Of a DNA stretch of 32,189 nucleotides, positions 1 through 8,373 are shown piece after piece. A program made the position numbers and the translations under genes. Under the pieces are notes generated by a model. The model was not told where the DNA came from. It was given only the letters and a program-made list of their open reading frames with translations, and searched no databases. Origin of the DNA: Nostocoides japonicum T1-X7 (GTDB taxonomy: Bacteria; Actinomycetota; Actinomycetes; Actinomycetales; Dermatophilaceae); contig NZ_HF570958.1 in NCBI RefSeq assembly GCF_001046855.1, positions 492,698-524,886 of the forward strand, read 5' to 3'. Within the stretch, counting starts at the first letter, position 1; each line of letters opens with the position of its first letter.

Positions 1-780
1 GAGGTCATGGCCGCCCCCGGGGTCGAGGGCTCGGTAGCCTCCGTGGGTGCCTGTATGCCGGGACTCGTCGACGCCACGACCGGATGGGTCGTGCACGCGC
101 TCAACCTCGGCGTCGAGCGGCTCGACCTCCGCGGGGAGCTCTCCCGGCAGCTGGGGCGCCCCGTCGCCGTGGAGAACGACGTGAAGGCCGCGGCCATCGG
201 CGCGCGCGAGCTCGTCGGCGACGCGACGGAGGTCATGGCATACCTCAATGTCGGAACCGGCCTCGCCGCGGCGGTCGTCGACTCCTCGGGTGAGGTCATG
301 CGCGGGATCGGCGGTGCCGCAGGGGAGATCGGCCATCTGCCGGTCGGTGGTGACGTGCCGTGCGGATGCGGCCAGGTCGGGTGTCTGGAGACCCTCGCGT
401 CCGGTTCGGCGCTCGCCCGGCTGTGGCCGCAGCCCGACGGACAGCTGCGTGACCCCTTCGCGGCCGCCGCAGCCGGCGACGAGATCGCCGCCCGTGCCGT
501 CGAGACCCTGTGTGAGGGGATCGGCCTCGCGATCCAGCTGCTCGCGCTCGCTGCGGGCGCCGAGCACGTCGTCGTCGGTGGCGGCCTCACCGACCTCGGC
601 GACCCGCTCGTCGAGGGCATCGCCGCGCAGCTGCGGGCTCGGGCCGCGAGGTCGCAGCTCATCGCGGGCCTGTCGCTCGCCGACCGCTTCGAGGTCCTGC
701 GCTCCGACGTGCCCGTCGCGGCCGTCGGCGCCGCCCTCCTCCCCCGGACCACCACGCCGCTCGTCGCCGAAGGAGCCTGA
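1..780 (+). CDS. ROK family sugar kinase, 5' end outside window (probable N-acetylglucosamine or glucose kinase)
   Basis: Partial gene: the reading frame is open from the first base of the window, so the N-terminal ATP-binding part lies outside. The visible residues carry ROK family hallmarks: ENDVKAAAIG (sugar-binding and catalytic Asn-Asp), the glycine-rich NVGTGLAAAVV loop, EIGHLPV, and the zinc-binding CGCGQVGCLE signature. The family phosphorylates hexoses or amino sugars with ATP in the cytoplasm; some members are repressors, but whether a DNA-binding domain precedes this part cannot be seen. Only three bases separate its stop from nagB, so the two are co-transcribed and a role in N-acetylglucosamine or related amino-sugar use is the best inference. 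Substrate cannot be settled from the sequence. Confidence 0.88.
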   Translation, partial: EVMAAPGVEGSVASVGACMPGLVDATTGWVVHALNLGVERLDLRGELSRQLGRPVAVENDVKAAAIGARELVGDATEVMAYLNVGTGLAAAVVDSSGEVMRGIGGAAGEIGHLPVGGDVPCGCGQVGCLETLASGSALARLWPQPDGQLRDPFAAAAAGDEIAARAVETLCEGIGLAIQLLALAAGAEHVVVGGGLTDLGDPLVEGIAAQLRARAARSQLIAGLSLADRFEVLRSDVPVAAVGAALLPRTTTPLVAEGA

Positions 781-783
781 CCC

Positions 784-1560
784 ATGGAGATCATCGTCTG
801 CCCGACGCCGGAGGAGGTCGGCCGCCGGGCCGCCGACTCGGTCCTCGCCGCGCTCCCGGACGACCGGGACCCGGTGCTTGGCCTCGCGACCGGCTCCTCA
901 CCGCTCGGTCTCTACCGCGAGCTCGGACGCGCCGTGTCCGAGGGGCGTGCGGACTTCTCGTCGGCATACGGCTTCGCCCTCGACGAGTACGTCGGGCTGC
1001 CTCCGGGCCACCCGCAGGGGTACCACCAGGTGCTGCTGCGCGAGGTGTCGGAGACCGTCGGCCTCCCACCCGACCGGCTCAACGTGCCCGACGGGAGCGG
1101 GCGCACGCTCGCCGAGCTGACGGCCGGGGCGCGCGCGTACGAGGAGCGGATCCGGACTGTCGGCGGCGTGGACGTGCAGATCCTCGGCATCGGCGCGAAC
1201 GGCCACCTCGGCTTCAACGAGCCCGGGTCGGCCCTCACGTCGAGGACGCGGGTCAAGCGGCTGGCCGCACGGACCCGGACCGACAACGCGCGGTTCTTCG
1301 AGACCATCGAGGACGTGCCGACGCACTGTGTCACCCAGGGACTCGGCACGATCCTCGATGCGCGCCGGCTCGTGCTCGTCGCGACCGGATCCGCGAAGGC
1401 CCACGCCATCGCGGCCGCCGCGGAGGGCCCGCTCACGGCGTCCGTGCCCGCCTCGATCCTCCAGTGGCACGCCGACACGGTCCTCGTCCTCGACGAGGAC
1501 GCCGCCCAGCTGCTGACGAACCGCCAGTACTACGACGACGCCGCCGAGGGGCTCGGCTGA
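784..1560 (+). CDS. nagB: Glucosamine-6-phosphate deaminase NagB
   Basis: The 258-residue protein has the length and motifs of NagB, which converts glucosamine-6-phosphate to fructose-6-phosphate and ammonia. Visible are the phosphate-binding LGLATGSSPLGLY near residue 33, the catalytic-region motif ALDEYVGLP near residue 62, and the family signature GIGANGHLGFNEPGS near residue 137, which contains the ring-opening His and its partners. The ATG lies three bases after the ROK kinase stop. It is the last gene of this operon: a short inverted repeat spans its stop codon. Together with the upstream kinase it feeds amino sugars into glycolysis. Confidence 0.95.
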   Translation: MEIIVCPTPEEVGRRAADSVLAALPDDRDPVLGLATGSSPLGLYRELGRAVSEGRADFSSAYGFALDEYVGLPPGHPQGYHQVLLREVSETVGLPPDRLNVPDGSGRTLAELTAGARAYEERIRTVGGVDVQILGIGANGHLGFNEPGSALTSRTRVKRLAARTRTDNARFFETIEDVPTHCVTQGLGTILDARRLVLVATGSAKAHAIAAAAEGPLTASVPASILQWHADTVLVLDEDAAQLLTNRQYYDDAAEGLG

Positions 1561-1585
1561 TCTTCTCCCGAGGGCCGCAGATCAG
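1557..1585. terminator. Short bidirectional hairpin between convergent genes
   Basis: CTGATCT at 1557-1563 is the exact reverse complement of AGATCAG at 1579-1585. The arms contain the stop codons of nagB on the + strand and of the DUF779 gene on the - strand. There is no T-run; as an intrinsic terminator it is weak, so this is a structural call with a plausible role. Confidence 0.4.
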
Positions 1586-2076
1586 AGCAGGTCGAGGGCG
1601 ACGAGCTCCTCGTCGGAGAACAGCCGCGAGCGGATGAGGAACCGGACACCCTCGGGAGCCTCGAGCGAGAAGCCGGCACCCCGGCCGGGGACGACGTCGA
1701 TCGTCAGGTGCGTGTGCTTCCAGTATTCGAACTGGCTGCGCGACATCCAGACCGGGACGGGCTCGACGCCGTCGACGACGAGCCGGCCGAGGAGGACGTC
1801 GGCATCGCCGGTGAGGAACTCCCCCGCAGGGTAGCACATCGGGGACGAGCCGTCGCAGCACCCGCCGGACTGGTGGAACATGACCGGCCCCTGGCGCGCG
1901 ACGAGGCGTCCGATGAGGTCGGCCGCCGCCGGGGTGACGGCGACCCGCTCGACGTGCTCCACGGGTATGCCGTCGCCCTCGGACGGCGTGGCGGCGGAGG
2001 CCTGCGCGTGGTCCGGCGCCGCCGGGACCGCGTCAGGGGCGGTCCCGGCAGCGCCGTGCTCGGTGGTGGAGGCCAT
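1582..2076 (-). CDS. DUF779 family protein associated with aldehyde dehydrogenase
   Basis: The 164-residue protein matches the DUF779 family, commonly encoded beside aldehyde dehydrogenases. The diagnostic Cys-rich stretch HQSGGCCDGSSPMCYP lies near residues 68-83, followed by DADVLLGR and the conserved SQFEYWKHTHLTIDVV segment. No biochemical function is established to my knowledge; the clustered cysteines suggest metal or redox chemistry, which is inference. About 40 N-terminal residues are Ala/Pro-rich and not typical of the family, so the true start could be a downstream GTG at 1962. It begins seven bases after the aldehyde dehydrogenase stop, so the two form an operon and translation is probably coupled; no clear Shine-Dalgarno is seen. 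Confidence 0.85.
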   Translation of the reverse strand: MASTTEHGAAGTAPDAVPAAPDHAQASAATPSEGDGIPVEHVERVAVTPAAADLIGRLVARQGPVMFHQSGGCCDGSSPMCYPAGEFLTGDADVLLGRLVVDGVEPVPVWMSRSQFEYWKHTHLTIDVVPGRGAGFSLEAPEGVRFLIRSRLFSDEELVALDLL

Positions 2077-2083
2077 GGGCCGG

Positions 2084-3607
<1,524 letters not shown>

Positions 3608-3674
3608 GTCCTGCTCCCAACGTCGTCGTTCGGTGCCCTGCCGGGTCCTCACGAACGCTAGGCCGGTGAAGGTT

Positions 3675-3687
3675 GCAACGACGTTGC
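3675..3687. promoter_or_regulatory. Candidate operator between aldehyde dehydrogenase and its regulator
   Basis: GCAACGACGTTGC is a perfect palindrome around one central base, in the divergent intergenic region. A related imperfect element, CAACGTCGTCGTT, lies at 3618-3630 near the dehydrogenase ribosome-binding site. The position suits an upstream activator or repressor site for the divergent GAF-domain regulator; binding is inference. Confidence 0.4.
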
Positions 3688-3725
3688 CCTTGTCTGGACC
3701 CGTCCCGTCGCCTTCACTGGTGGAC

Positions 3726-4913
3726 ATGCCTCGTGCGATGCGGCCGGAGGTCGCCGACTCCTGGCAGCGGTCGGCCGCTGCCGGCGTCGACGCGGGCGCC
3801 GACGAGCCGCCGATCACCCTCGACGAGGAGGCGCTGGCCGCCTCGCGCGCCGACCATCCGCTGGCCGCCGTCTACCCCCTCCTCGACGAGGTCCTCGGCG
3901 AGCCGGCCCGGCGCAGCGACGCCCTCCTCGCCCTCACCGACGACCAGGGGCAGATCCTCTGGCTCAGCGGGACGACCGCCACCCGGCGCCGGGCGGAGCG
4001 GATCGGGTTCGTCGAGGGGTCCAACTGGGACGAGCAGTATGCCGGGACGAACGCGCCCGGGACCTCCCTCACCCTCGACCGTCCGACGATGATCCTCGGG
4101 GCGGAGCACTACCGCGAGTCCGTCAAGCCGTGGAACTGCGCCGCCGCACCGATCCACGACCCGACCGGCCGCATCCTCGGCGTCCTCGACATCACCGGTG
4201 GCGCCGACGTCGCGGTCCCCATGACCCTCGCGATGGTCCACACGGCCGCGCGCCTCGCCGAGGCCGAGCTGGCGTCGGCATACCGACCGACACCGGCCCA
4301 CGGCCCGAATGCCGCGGGCCGGCTCGCCACGGCGCCCTTCACCCTCGAGACCCTCGGGCGTCGCGAGGCGACCCTCGCCCATCGCGGACGGCGCCAGGTC
4401 CTCAGCCGCCGGCACAGCGAGGTCGTCGCTCTCCTCGCGGCGCATCCCGAGGGACTGACCGGCGACGAGCTGGGCCTCATGCTCTACGAGGGCGGGTCGA
4501 CCGTCTCGACCCTCCGCGCCGAGCTGAACCGGCTGCGCGGGCTGCTCGGCGAGGAGATCCTCGGCTCGCGGCCCTACCGGCTCCTCGTCGACGTCGCCGC
4601 CGACTGGCACCTCGTCGCCGCGTCGATCGCCGCCGACGACCTCGTCACGGCGGTCCGTCGGTATGCCGGTCCGCTGCTGCCGTGGTCCGACGCCCCCGGG
4701 ATCCGCGACCTGCGCGACGAGCTCCACGCCGACGTCCGCCAGGCGCTGCTCGCGAGCCGCCGAGCCGATCTCATGGCGGGGTGGACGCGAACCCCGTGGG
4801 GGTCGGACGACTACGCGGTGTGGCTGGCGCAGGAGCAGCTCGTCCCGTCCGGCTCCGCACTCCACCGGGTCATCCGGGCCCACCTCGCCCGCCTCGACGC
4901 CGAGCTGGCATGA
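3726..4913 (+). CDS. GAF-domain transcriptional regulator, AcoR-like without an AAA+ domain
   Basis: The 395-residue protein begins [13 protein letters not shown] at ATG 3726. The N-terminal half resembles the sensory part of AcoR-type regulators: VADSWQRS near residue 9, then a GAF-like domain (about 60-175) with [17 protein letters not shown] and [19 protein letters not shown], a pattern typical of AcoR sensors. There is no sigma-54 ATPase domain. Instead residues about 220-285 ([27 protein letters not shown]...) look like a winged-helix module. It is divergent from the aldehyde dehydrogenase and DUF779 genes and probably controls them in response to an aldehyde or alcohol. An upstream in-frame ATG at 3582 overlaps the divergent gene and is unlikely. 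Confidence 0.82.
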   Translation: MPRAMRPEVADSWQRSAAAGVDAGADEPPITLDEEALAASRADHPLAAVYPLLDEVLGEPARRSDALLALTDDQGQILWLSGTTATRRRAERIGFVEGSNWDEQYAGTNAPGTSLTLDRPTMILGAEHYRESVKPWNCAAAPIHDPTGRILGVLDITGGADVAVPMTLAMVHTAARLAEAELASAYRPTPAHGPNAAGRLATAPFTLETLGRREATLAHRGRRQVLSRRHSEVVALLAAHPEGLTGDELGLMLYEGGSTVSTLRAELNRLRGLLGEEILGSRPYRLLVDVAADWHLVAASIAADDLVTAVRRYAGPLLPWSDAPGIRDLRDELHADVRQALLASRRADLMAGWTRTPWGSDDYAVWLAQEQLVPSGSALHRVIRAHLARLDAELA

Positions 4914-4925
4914 GGTGGCTGACGC

Positions 4926-5177
4926 TCAGATGCGGGTGAGACCGGTCCCCGTGACCCGGTAGCGGACCGAGGTCGTGCCGGCGAGCCTCGTCGACGCCGG
5001 GTCGGCCATCGCGGTCGTCCCCGCGGGATGGGCGACCCCGGTCGCGACGCCGGCCGCCTGCGCCGTCGCGGTCGGCAGGACGCCGAACGCCACCATGGCG
5101 ACGAGCATGACGGAGCCGACCGCGCGGAGCACGCGGCGTGGGAGGGACGCTGTGGCGGGACGGGGTGTCGTTGTCAT
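4926..5177 (-). CDS. Possible small secreted peptide (83 residues)
   Basis: Not recognised. The predicted product has the shape of a Sec substrate: basic n-region (PRRVLRAVG), hydrophobic core (SVMLVAMVAFGVLP) and a plausible signal-peptidase site after ATAQA near residue 41, leaving about 42 Ala/Thr/Gly-rich residues ending RVTGTGLTRI. It is convergent with the GAF regulator, 12 bases from its stop. The ribosome-binding site is weak (GGGACGG about 6 bases upstream). Random frames in GC-rich DNA are often Ala-rich, so the signal-peptide pattern is the main support. Confidence 0.45.
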   Translation of the reverse strand: MTTTPRPATASLPRRVLRAVGSVMLVAMVAFGVLPTATAQAAGVATGVAHPAGTTAMADPASTRLAGTTSVRYRVTGTGLTRI

Positions 5178-5275
5178 GACGACACCGTCCCGCGCTGGCG
5201 TTGGCTCGCACTGTGCGGAGTCTGTGTCCTCACGGTGACCGGCGACGACCGCGACCTCCTCGCGAACCGCAGTCC

Positions 5276-5325
5276 CTCGTGGGGAAGCCGGCCGGAGTCA
5301 GGGCTCTGGCTCCCTTCCCCACGAG
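5276..5325. repeat. 50-bp palindromic intergenic element, copy 1
   Basis: CTCGTGGGGAAG (5276-5287) pairs perfectly with CTTCCCCACGAG (5314-5325). GGAG/CTCC inside can form an inner stem. It lies 26 bases downstream of the isochorismatase-like gene and could end its transcript. A second 50-bp element with nearly identical arms lies at 24295-24344; one base pair differs between copies as C-G versus T-A, which preserves pairing. Confidence 0.75.
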
Positions 5326-5351
5326 AGTCTCGTGCGCTGGGGACGGACCGT

Positions 5352-5952
5352 TCAGCGGGCGAGCAGGGCTTCGAGGTCGGCGACCCGGACGAGGTCGGCC
5401 TGGGACGGGAACACCGAGGAGAGCAGCATGTCGTGGACGACCGGGTTGGCGTCGGCGCAGCCGTCCTCGAGGACGACGATGCGCAGGTCGCGGTCGGCGG
5501 CGTCACGGACCGTGGAGAGGACGACGCCGCTCGTGCTGATGCCGGAGAGGACGACGGTGTCGACGCCGCGCGCGGCCAGCTGGTCGGCGAGGTCGGTCGT
5601 GGAGAATGCGCCGACCCGCGTCTTGCGGACGACGACATCGCCCTCCCGGGGCGCGACCCGGTCGTGGACGGCGGTCGACGGGGAGTCGGCGTGCATCGCG
5701 TCGCGGTTGCCGGCGAAGCGCTGCCCCACCCGGCTCCCCTCCGGGAGTGCGTCGAAGTCCGCGTCGGTGAGCGCGACCCGGACGAAGCCGATCGTGACCC
5801 CGGCCGCCCGGGCCGTGGCGACGGCATCGGCGACCCGCTCCACCCACGAGTGGAGCGGCGACGTCCTCCGGCAGCCGGCCGACGATGCCGTTCTGGAGGT
5901 CCATGACGAGCAGGGCGGTGCGGGCGGGGTCGAGGGGGGCGATGTCAGGCAT
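5352..5952 (-). pseudogene. Isochorismatase-family hydrolase, frameshifted
   Basis: The N-terminal part starts at ATG 5952 behind AGGAG and reads MPDIAPLDPARTALLVMDLQ, the isochorismatase-fold start with its catalytic Asp. Around 5845-5865 this frame loses similarity, and the family pattern continues in another frame: HSWVERVADAVATARAAG, then KTRVGAF, and LSGISTSGVVLSTVRDAADR, where a Thr-Ser sits in the place of the usual nucleophilic Cys region. The span is 601 bases; removing one base gives 199 residues, normal for the family. The indel could be real or a sequencing error. The start overlaps the MFS gene end by 8 bases, so it is the third gene of the MarR-MFS operon. The SGIST motif lacks the usual Cys, so hydrolase activity is doubtful even if the frame is restored. 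Confidence 0.8.
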
Positions 5953-7372
5953 GGGTCTCCTGGGGTCGGGGCTGTCGACGAGACAGCGTGCTGGCGAGGG
6001 AGCGGTCGGCGACGGTGACGACGACGAGGGCGAGGGACACGGCGACGGCGAAGGCGGCGAGGTCGTGGAGACCGGTCGTCGTGACGCGGTCGCCGAAGAG
6101 GGCGGCGTTGGCGGCCGAGGCGATGATGGCACCGAGGTACATGAAGGTCCGCATGAGCCCTGCTGAGCCGCCCAGCCGCTCCGGATCCGCCTGGAGGTAG
6201 ACGGCGTTCTGGTTCGCGAGGTTGTTCAGGCCCTGGGGTATGCCGAGGACGACGGTCACGGCGACGATGGTCCAGATGGCGCTCGTGCCGGTCAGCAGGA
6301 GGAGCAGCGCCGATCCCGCCACCTGGGTGAGGGCACCGACGACGAGCTTTCCGCGGATCTGCGGTCGCGGGCCGGTCGTCGTCGACACCACGATGCCGAC
6401 GAGGAAGACGGGCAACAGGAGCAGCCCGGCCTGCGTCGCCGTGAGCCCCCGCCCATCCTCCAGCCACTGGGTGAAGCCGTAGAGGAAGGCATACGACACC
6501 GTCTGGGCGAGGACGACGCGCAGGTAGGTGAGGACGAGGGGGACGTTGCCGCCGAGGACCCGCAGGTCGATGAAGGGGACGGCGGCCCGGCGTTCGCGCA
6601 CCGCGAAGCCGGCGAAGAGGATGACGGCGCCGGCAAGGGCCGCCCAGGGCGGGCTCTGCAGCTCCATGAGGAACACGAGGAGCGCGGTGAGAGCCCCTGC
6701 GAACAGGGCCATGCCCGGGAGGTCGAGGACGGGCAGCACCTCCCGGCGAAGGCCTCGCGGCCGTGGGTCCCGTGGGAGGCGTGCGAGGGCCAGGGCGAGC
6801 GAGGCGATGGCGAGCGGGACATTGACGGCAAGGGTCGCCCGCCAGCCCGCGAGCCCGATGAGCAGGCCGCCGATCGTCGGCCCGACGACGGAGATCGTCT
6901 GGGTCGAGATGGCGAGGACGGTGAGGACACCCGCCGGGCTCTCGTGCCCGGTCCGGTCCGCCTCCCGGCGGATGAGCGTCATCGCCGACGGGTATCCCGC
7001 GCAGGTCCCCAGCCCGAGGAGGACCCGTGCCGCGATGAGCCAGCCGAATGCGGGCGCTGCCGTGCCGACGACCCCTGCGGCGAGCGTGAGGACGGCGCCG
7101 ATGAGGTAGAGACGGCGCGGCCCGAAGAGGTCGACGAGCCGTCCGACGACCGGCTGCCCGACGGCGGTCGCGAGGTAGAGCGCGGAGACGAGCCACGCGG
7201 TCTGCGACGGCGGGACGCCGAACGCCGCGCCGATCGGCACGAGCGAGACGGCGATGATCGAGGAGTTGACGGGGTTGAGGATCGCCCCGATGACCATCGG
7301 GGGGATGAGCCGACGATCGAAGGCCGAGCCGACGATCCCGTCGCTGCGCCTCGCGCGGCGCCGGTACGGCAT
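5945..7372 (-). CDS. MFS drug-efflux transporter (DHA2-like)
   Basis: The 475-residue membrane protein has major facilitator features: N-terminal helix IPPMVIGAILNPVNSSIIAV, motif A GRLVDLFGPRRLYL after helix 2, and the helix 4-5 region LLGLGTCAGYPSAM and GPTIGGLLIGLAGWR (motif C-like). About 14 hydrophobic segments fit the proton-coupled DHA2 drug exporters. ATG 7372 shares one base with the MarR stop (TGATG), so translation is coupled; a GTG one codon upstream is an alternative. The MarR gene and the promoter operator upstream suggest substrate-induced derepression of an export operon. Substrate unknown. Confidence 0.9.
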   Translation of the reverse strand: MPYRRRARRSDGIVGSAFDRRLIPPMVIGAILNPVNSSIIAVSLVPIGAAFGVPPSQTAWLVSALYLATAVGQPVVGRLVDLFGPRRLYLIGAVLTLAAGVVGTAAPAFGWLIAARVLLGLGTCAGYPSAMTLIRREADRTGHESPAGVLTVLAISTQTISVVGPTIGGLLIGLAGWRATLAVNVPLAIASLALALARLPRDPRPRGLRREVLPVLDLPGMALFAGALTALLVFLMELQSPPWAALAGAVILFAGFAVRERRAAVPFIDLRVLGGNVPLVLTYLRVVLAQTVSYAFLYGFTQWLEDGRGLTATQAGLLLLPVFLVGIVVSTTTGPRPQIRGKLVVGALTQVAGSALLLLLTGTSAIWTIVAVTVVLGIPQGLNNLANQNAVYLQADPERLGGSAGLMRTFMYLGAIIASAANAALFGDRVTTTGLHDLAAFAVAVSLALVVVTVADRSLASTLSRRQPRPQETHA

Positions 7373-7812
7373 CACTCGTCGAGCACCTTCTCCAGGATCC
7401 GGGTCGCCGTGAGGAGGGCCTGCCGCTCGGCCTCGTCGAGGCGCTCCTCGAGCACCGCGACGAGCCAGTGGTGACGCTCCTGGCGCTTTCCCTCGAGGAG
7501 GTCGCGTCCGGCCGCCGTCAGGTCCAGCAGGTGCGCTCTTCCATCCGTGGGATCGGGTCGGCGGACGACGAGCGACTCTCCGTCGAGGGCGGCGACGGTG
7601 GCGGCCATCGACTGGGGACGCACGCCTTCGACGGCCGCGAGACCGCTCGTCGTCATCGCGCCGTCCCGGTCGAGCCGGGACAGGACCGCGAGCATCGACG
7701 GGGAGAGGCCACCGCGGCCGGAGACGGCGAGCAGCCGCCGCTTGAGACGGCCGTATGCGACGAGGAGCTCGCGCGCCGCGGCGACGGACGACTCGTGGGC
7801 GACTCCAGGCAT
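7372..7812 (-). CDS. MarR-family regulator of the MFS operon
   Basis: The 146-residue protein has the MarR winged-helix layout: dimerisation helices at both ends, recognition region LAAVEGVRPQSMAATVAALDGESLV (about residues 58-82) and wing DPTDGRAHLLDLTAAGRDLL. It is the first gene of a coupled operon with the MFS transporter and isochorismatase-like gene. No Shine-Dalgarno precedes ATG 7812; a -10-like TAGACT ends 7 bases before the start, so the mRNA is probably leaderless. A 14-base palindrome overlaps that -10, which implies autorepression. Confidence 0.9.
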   Translation of the reverse strand: MPGVAHESSVAAARELLVAYGRLKRRLLAVSGRGGLSPSMLAVLSRLDRDGAMTTSGLAAVEGVRPQSMAATVAALDGESLVVRRPDPTDGRAHLLDLTAAGRDLLEGKRQERHHWLVAVLEERLDEAERQALLTATRILEKVLDE

Positions 7813-7817
7813 ATTGC

Positions 7818-7848
7818 TCAGTCTAGACTGAACAGTCCAGCCTGTCTA
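7818..7848 (-). promoter_or_regulatory. Promoter and operator of the MarR-MFS operon
   Basis: On the - strand, TAGACA (7843-7848) and TAGACT (7820-7825) are separated by 17 bases, and the start codon follows 7 bases later. The perfect palindrome TCAGTCTAGACTGA (7818-7831) covers the -10, the expected place for a MarR autorepressor. The -35 overlaps the stop codon of the upstream MarR gene, so this operon has its own promoter. Confidence 0.6.
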
Positions 7849-8292
7849 AATGGCGAGCATCCGCTCGAGCAGGTCGACGAGCCCGGCCTGCTCGGCGACC
7901 GTGAGACGCGTCGTGAGCGGCGCCAGACCGGCAGCGAAGGCCGCCCCGCCCCGGGCCGCGAGCTCGCGCCCGGCGGGTGTGAGCTCGACCTCGACGGCAC
8001 GACGGTCCTCCGCGCAGGACACCCGGCGCAGCAGGCCACGCGCCTCTGCCCGGTCGACGAGCCCACTGAGGGTCGAGCGCTCCAGCCCGAGATGGTCGGC
8101 GAGGTCGCTCATCCGCAGTCGGCGGTCCCGCAGGATCGCGAGGACGCGGACCTGGGTGAGCGAGAGGTCATGGTCGGCGGCCAGCCGGGTGAGCAGCCCC
8201 ACCGTCGCGAATCCAGTCTGCGCGAGCGCGTCGGCGAGCCGTTCCGGGGTGGCAGACTCTCGCGGCCGGTCCGCGGGGCGCGATCTGGGCAT
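7846..8292 (-). CDS. MarR-family regulator divergent from a quinone oxidoreductase
   Basis: The 148-residue protein is a second, distinct MarR homologue: LSLTQVRVLAILRDRRLRM, recognition region LADHLGLERSTLSGLVDRAE, and wing CAEDRRAVEVELTPAGRELA. A Cys in the wing (RRVSCAEDRR) is a possible redox-sensing residue, which is inference. It is divergent from the oxidoreductase at 8374 across 81 bases that hold two identical-core palindromes, its most likely binding sites. It ends 33 bases before the next MarR gene, whose promoter overlaps its stop codon. Confidence 0.9.
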   Translation of the reverse strand: MPRSRPADRPRESATPERLADALAQTGFATVGLLTRLAADHDLSLTQVRVLAILRDRRLRMSDLADHLGLERSTLSGLVDRAEARGLLRRVSCAEDRRAVEVELTPAGRELAARGGAAFAAGLAPLTTRLTVAEQAGLVDLLERMLAI

Positions 8293-8298
8293 GAGCCG

Positions 8299-8304
8299 AT
8301 CCTA
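8299..8304 (-). promoter_or_regulatory. -10 element, possibly leaderless, for the MarR gene at 8292
   Basis: TAGGAT on the - strand lies 6 bases before ATG 8292, so transcription would begin at or next to the start codon. No clear -35 is seen (TTCGTA about 18 bases upstream is weak) and it lies in operator 1. Confidence 0.4.
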
Positions 8305-8306
8305 CC

Positions 8307-8350
8307 TTGCAGTAATTCGTAGTACGAACTAGATTGATTCGTACTACGAA
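8307..8350 (+). promoter_or_regulatory. Oxidoreductase promoter with two palindromic MarR operators
   Basis: TTGCAG (8307-8312) and TAGATT (8330-8335) have a 17-base spacer, a good vegetative promoter for the gene at 8374. Operator 1, TTCGTAGTACGAA (8316-8328), fills the spacer; operator 2, TTCGTACTACGAA (8338-8350), covers the likely transcription start. Both are followed by CTAGAT and their centres are 22 bases apart, two helical turns, so two dimers would bind one DNA face. The arrangement fits repression of the oxidoreductase and autoregulation of the divergent MarR gene. Confidence 0.7.
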
Positions 8351-8373
8351 CTAGATCGTCGACAAGGAACACC

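Noticed and set aside
3608..3817. 70-residue N-terminal extension of the aldehyde dehydrogenase
   Set aside because: It runs into the divergent regulator, lacks family similarity, and a good ribosome-binding site precedes ATG 3607.
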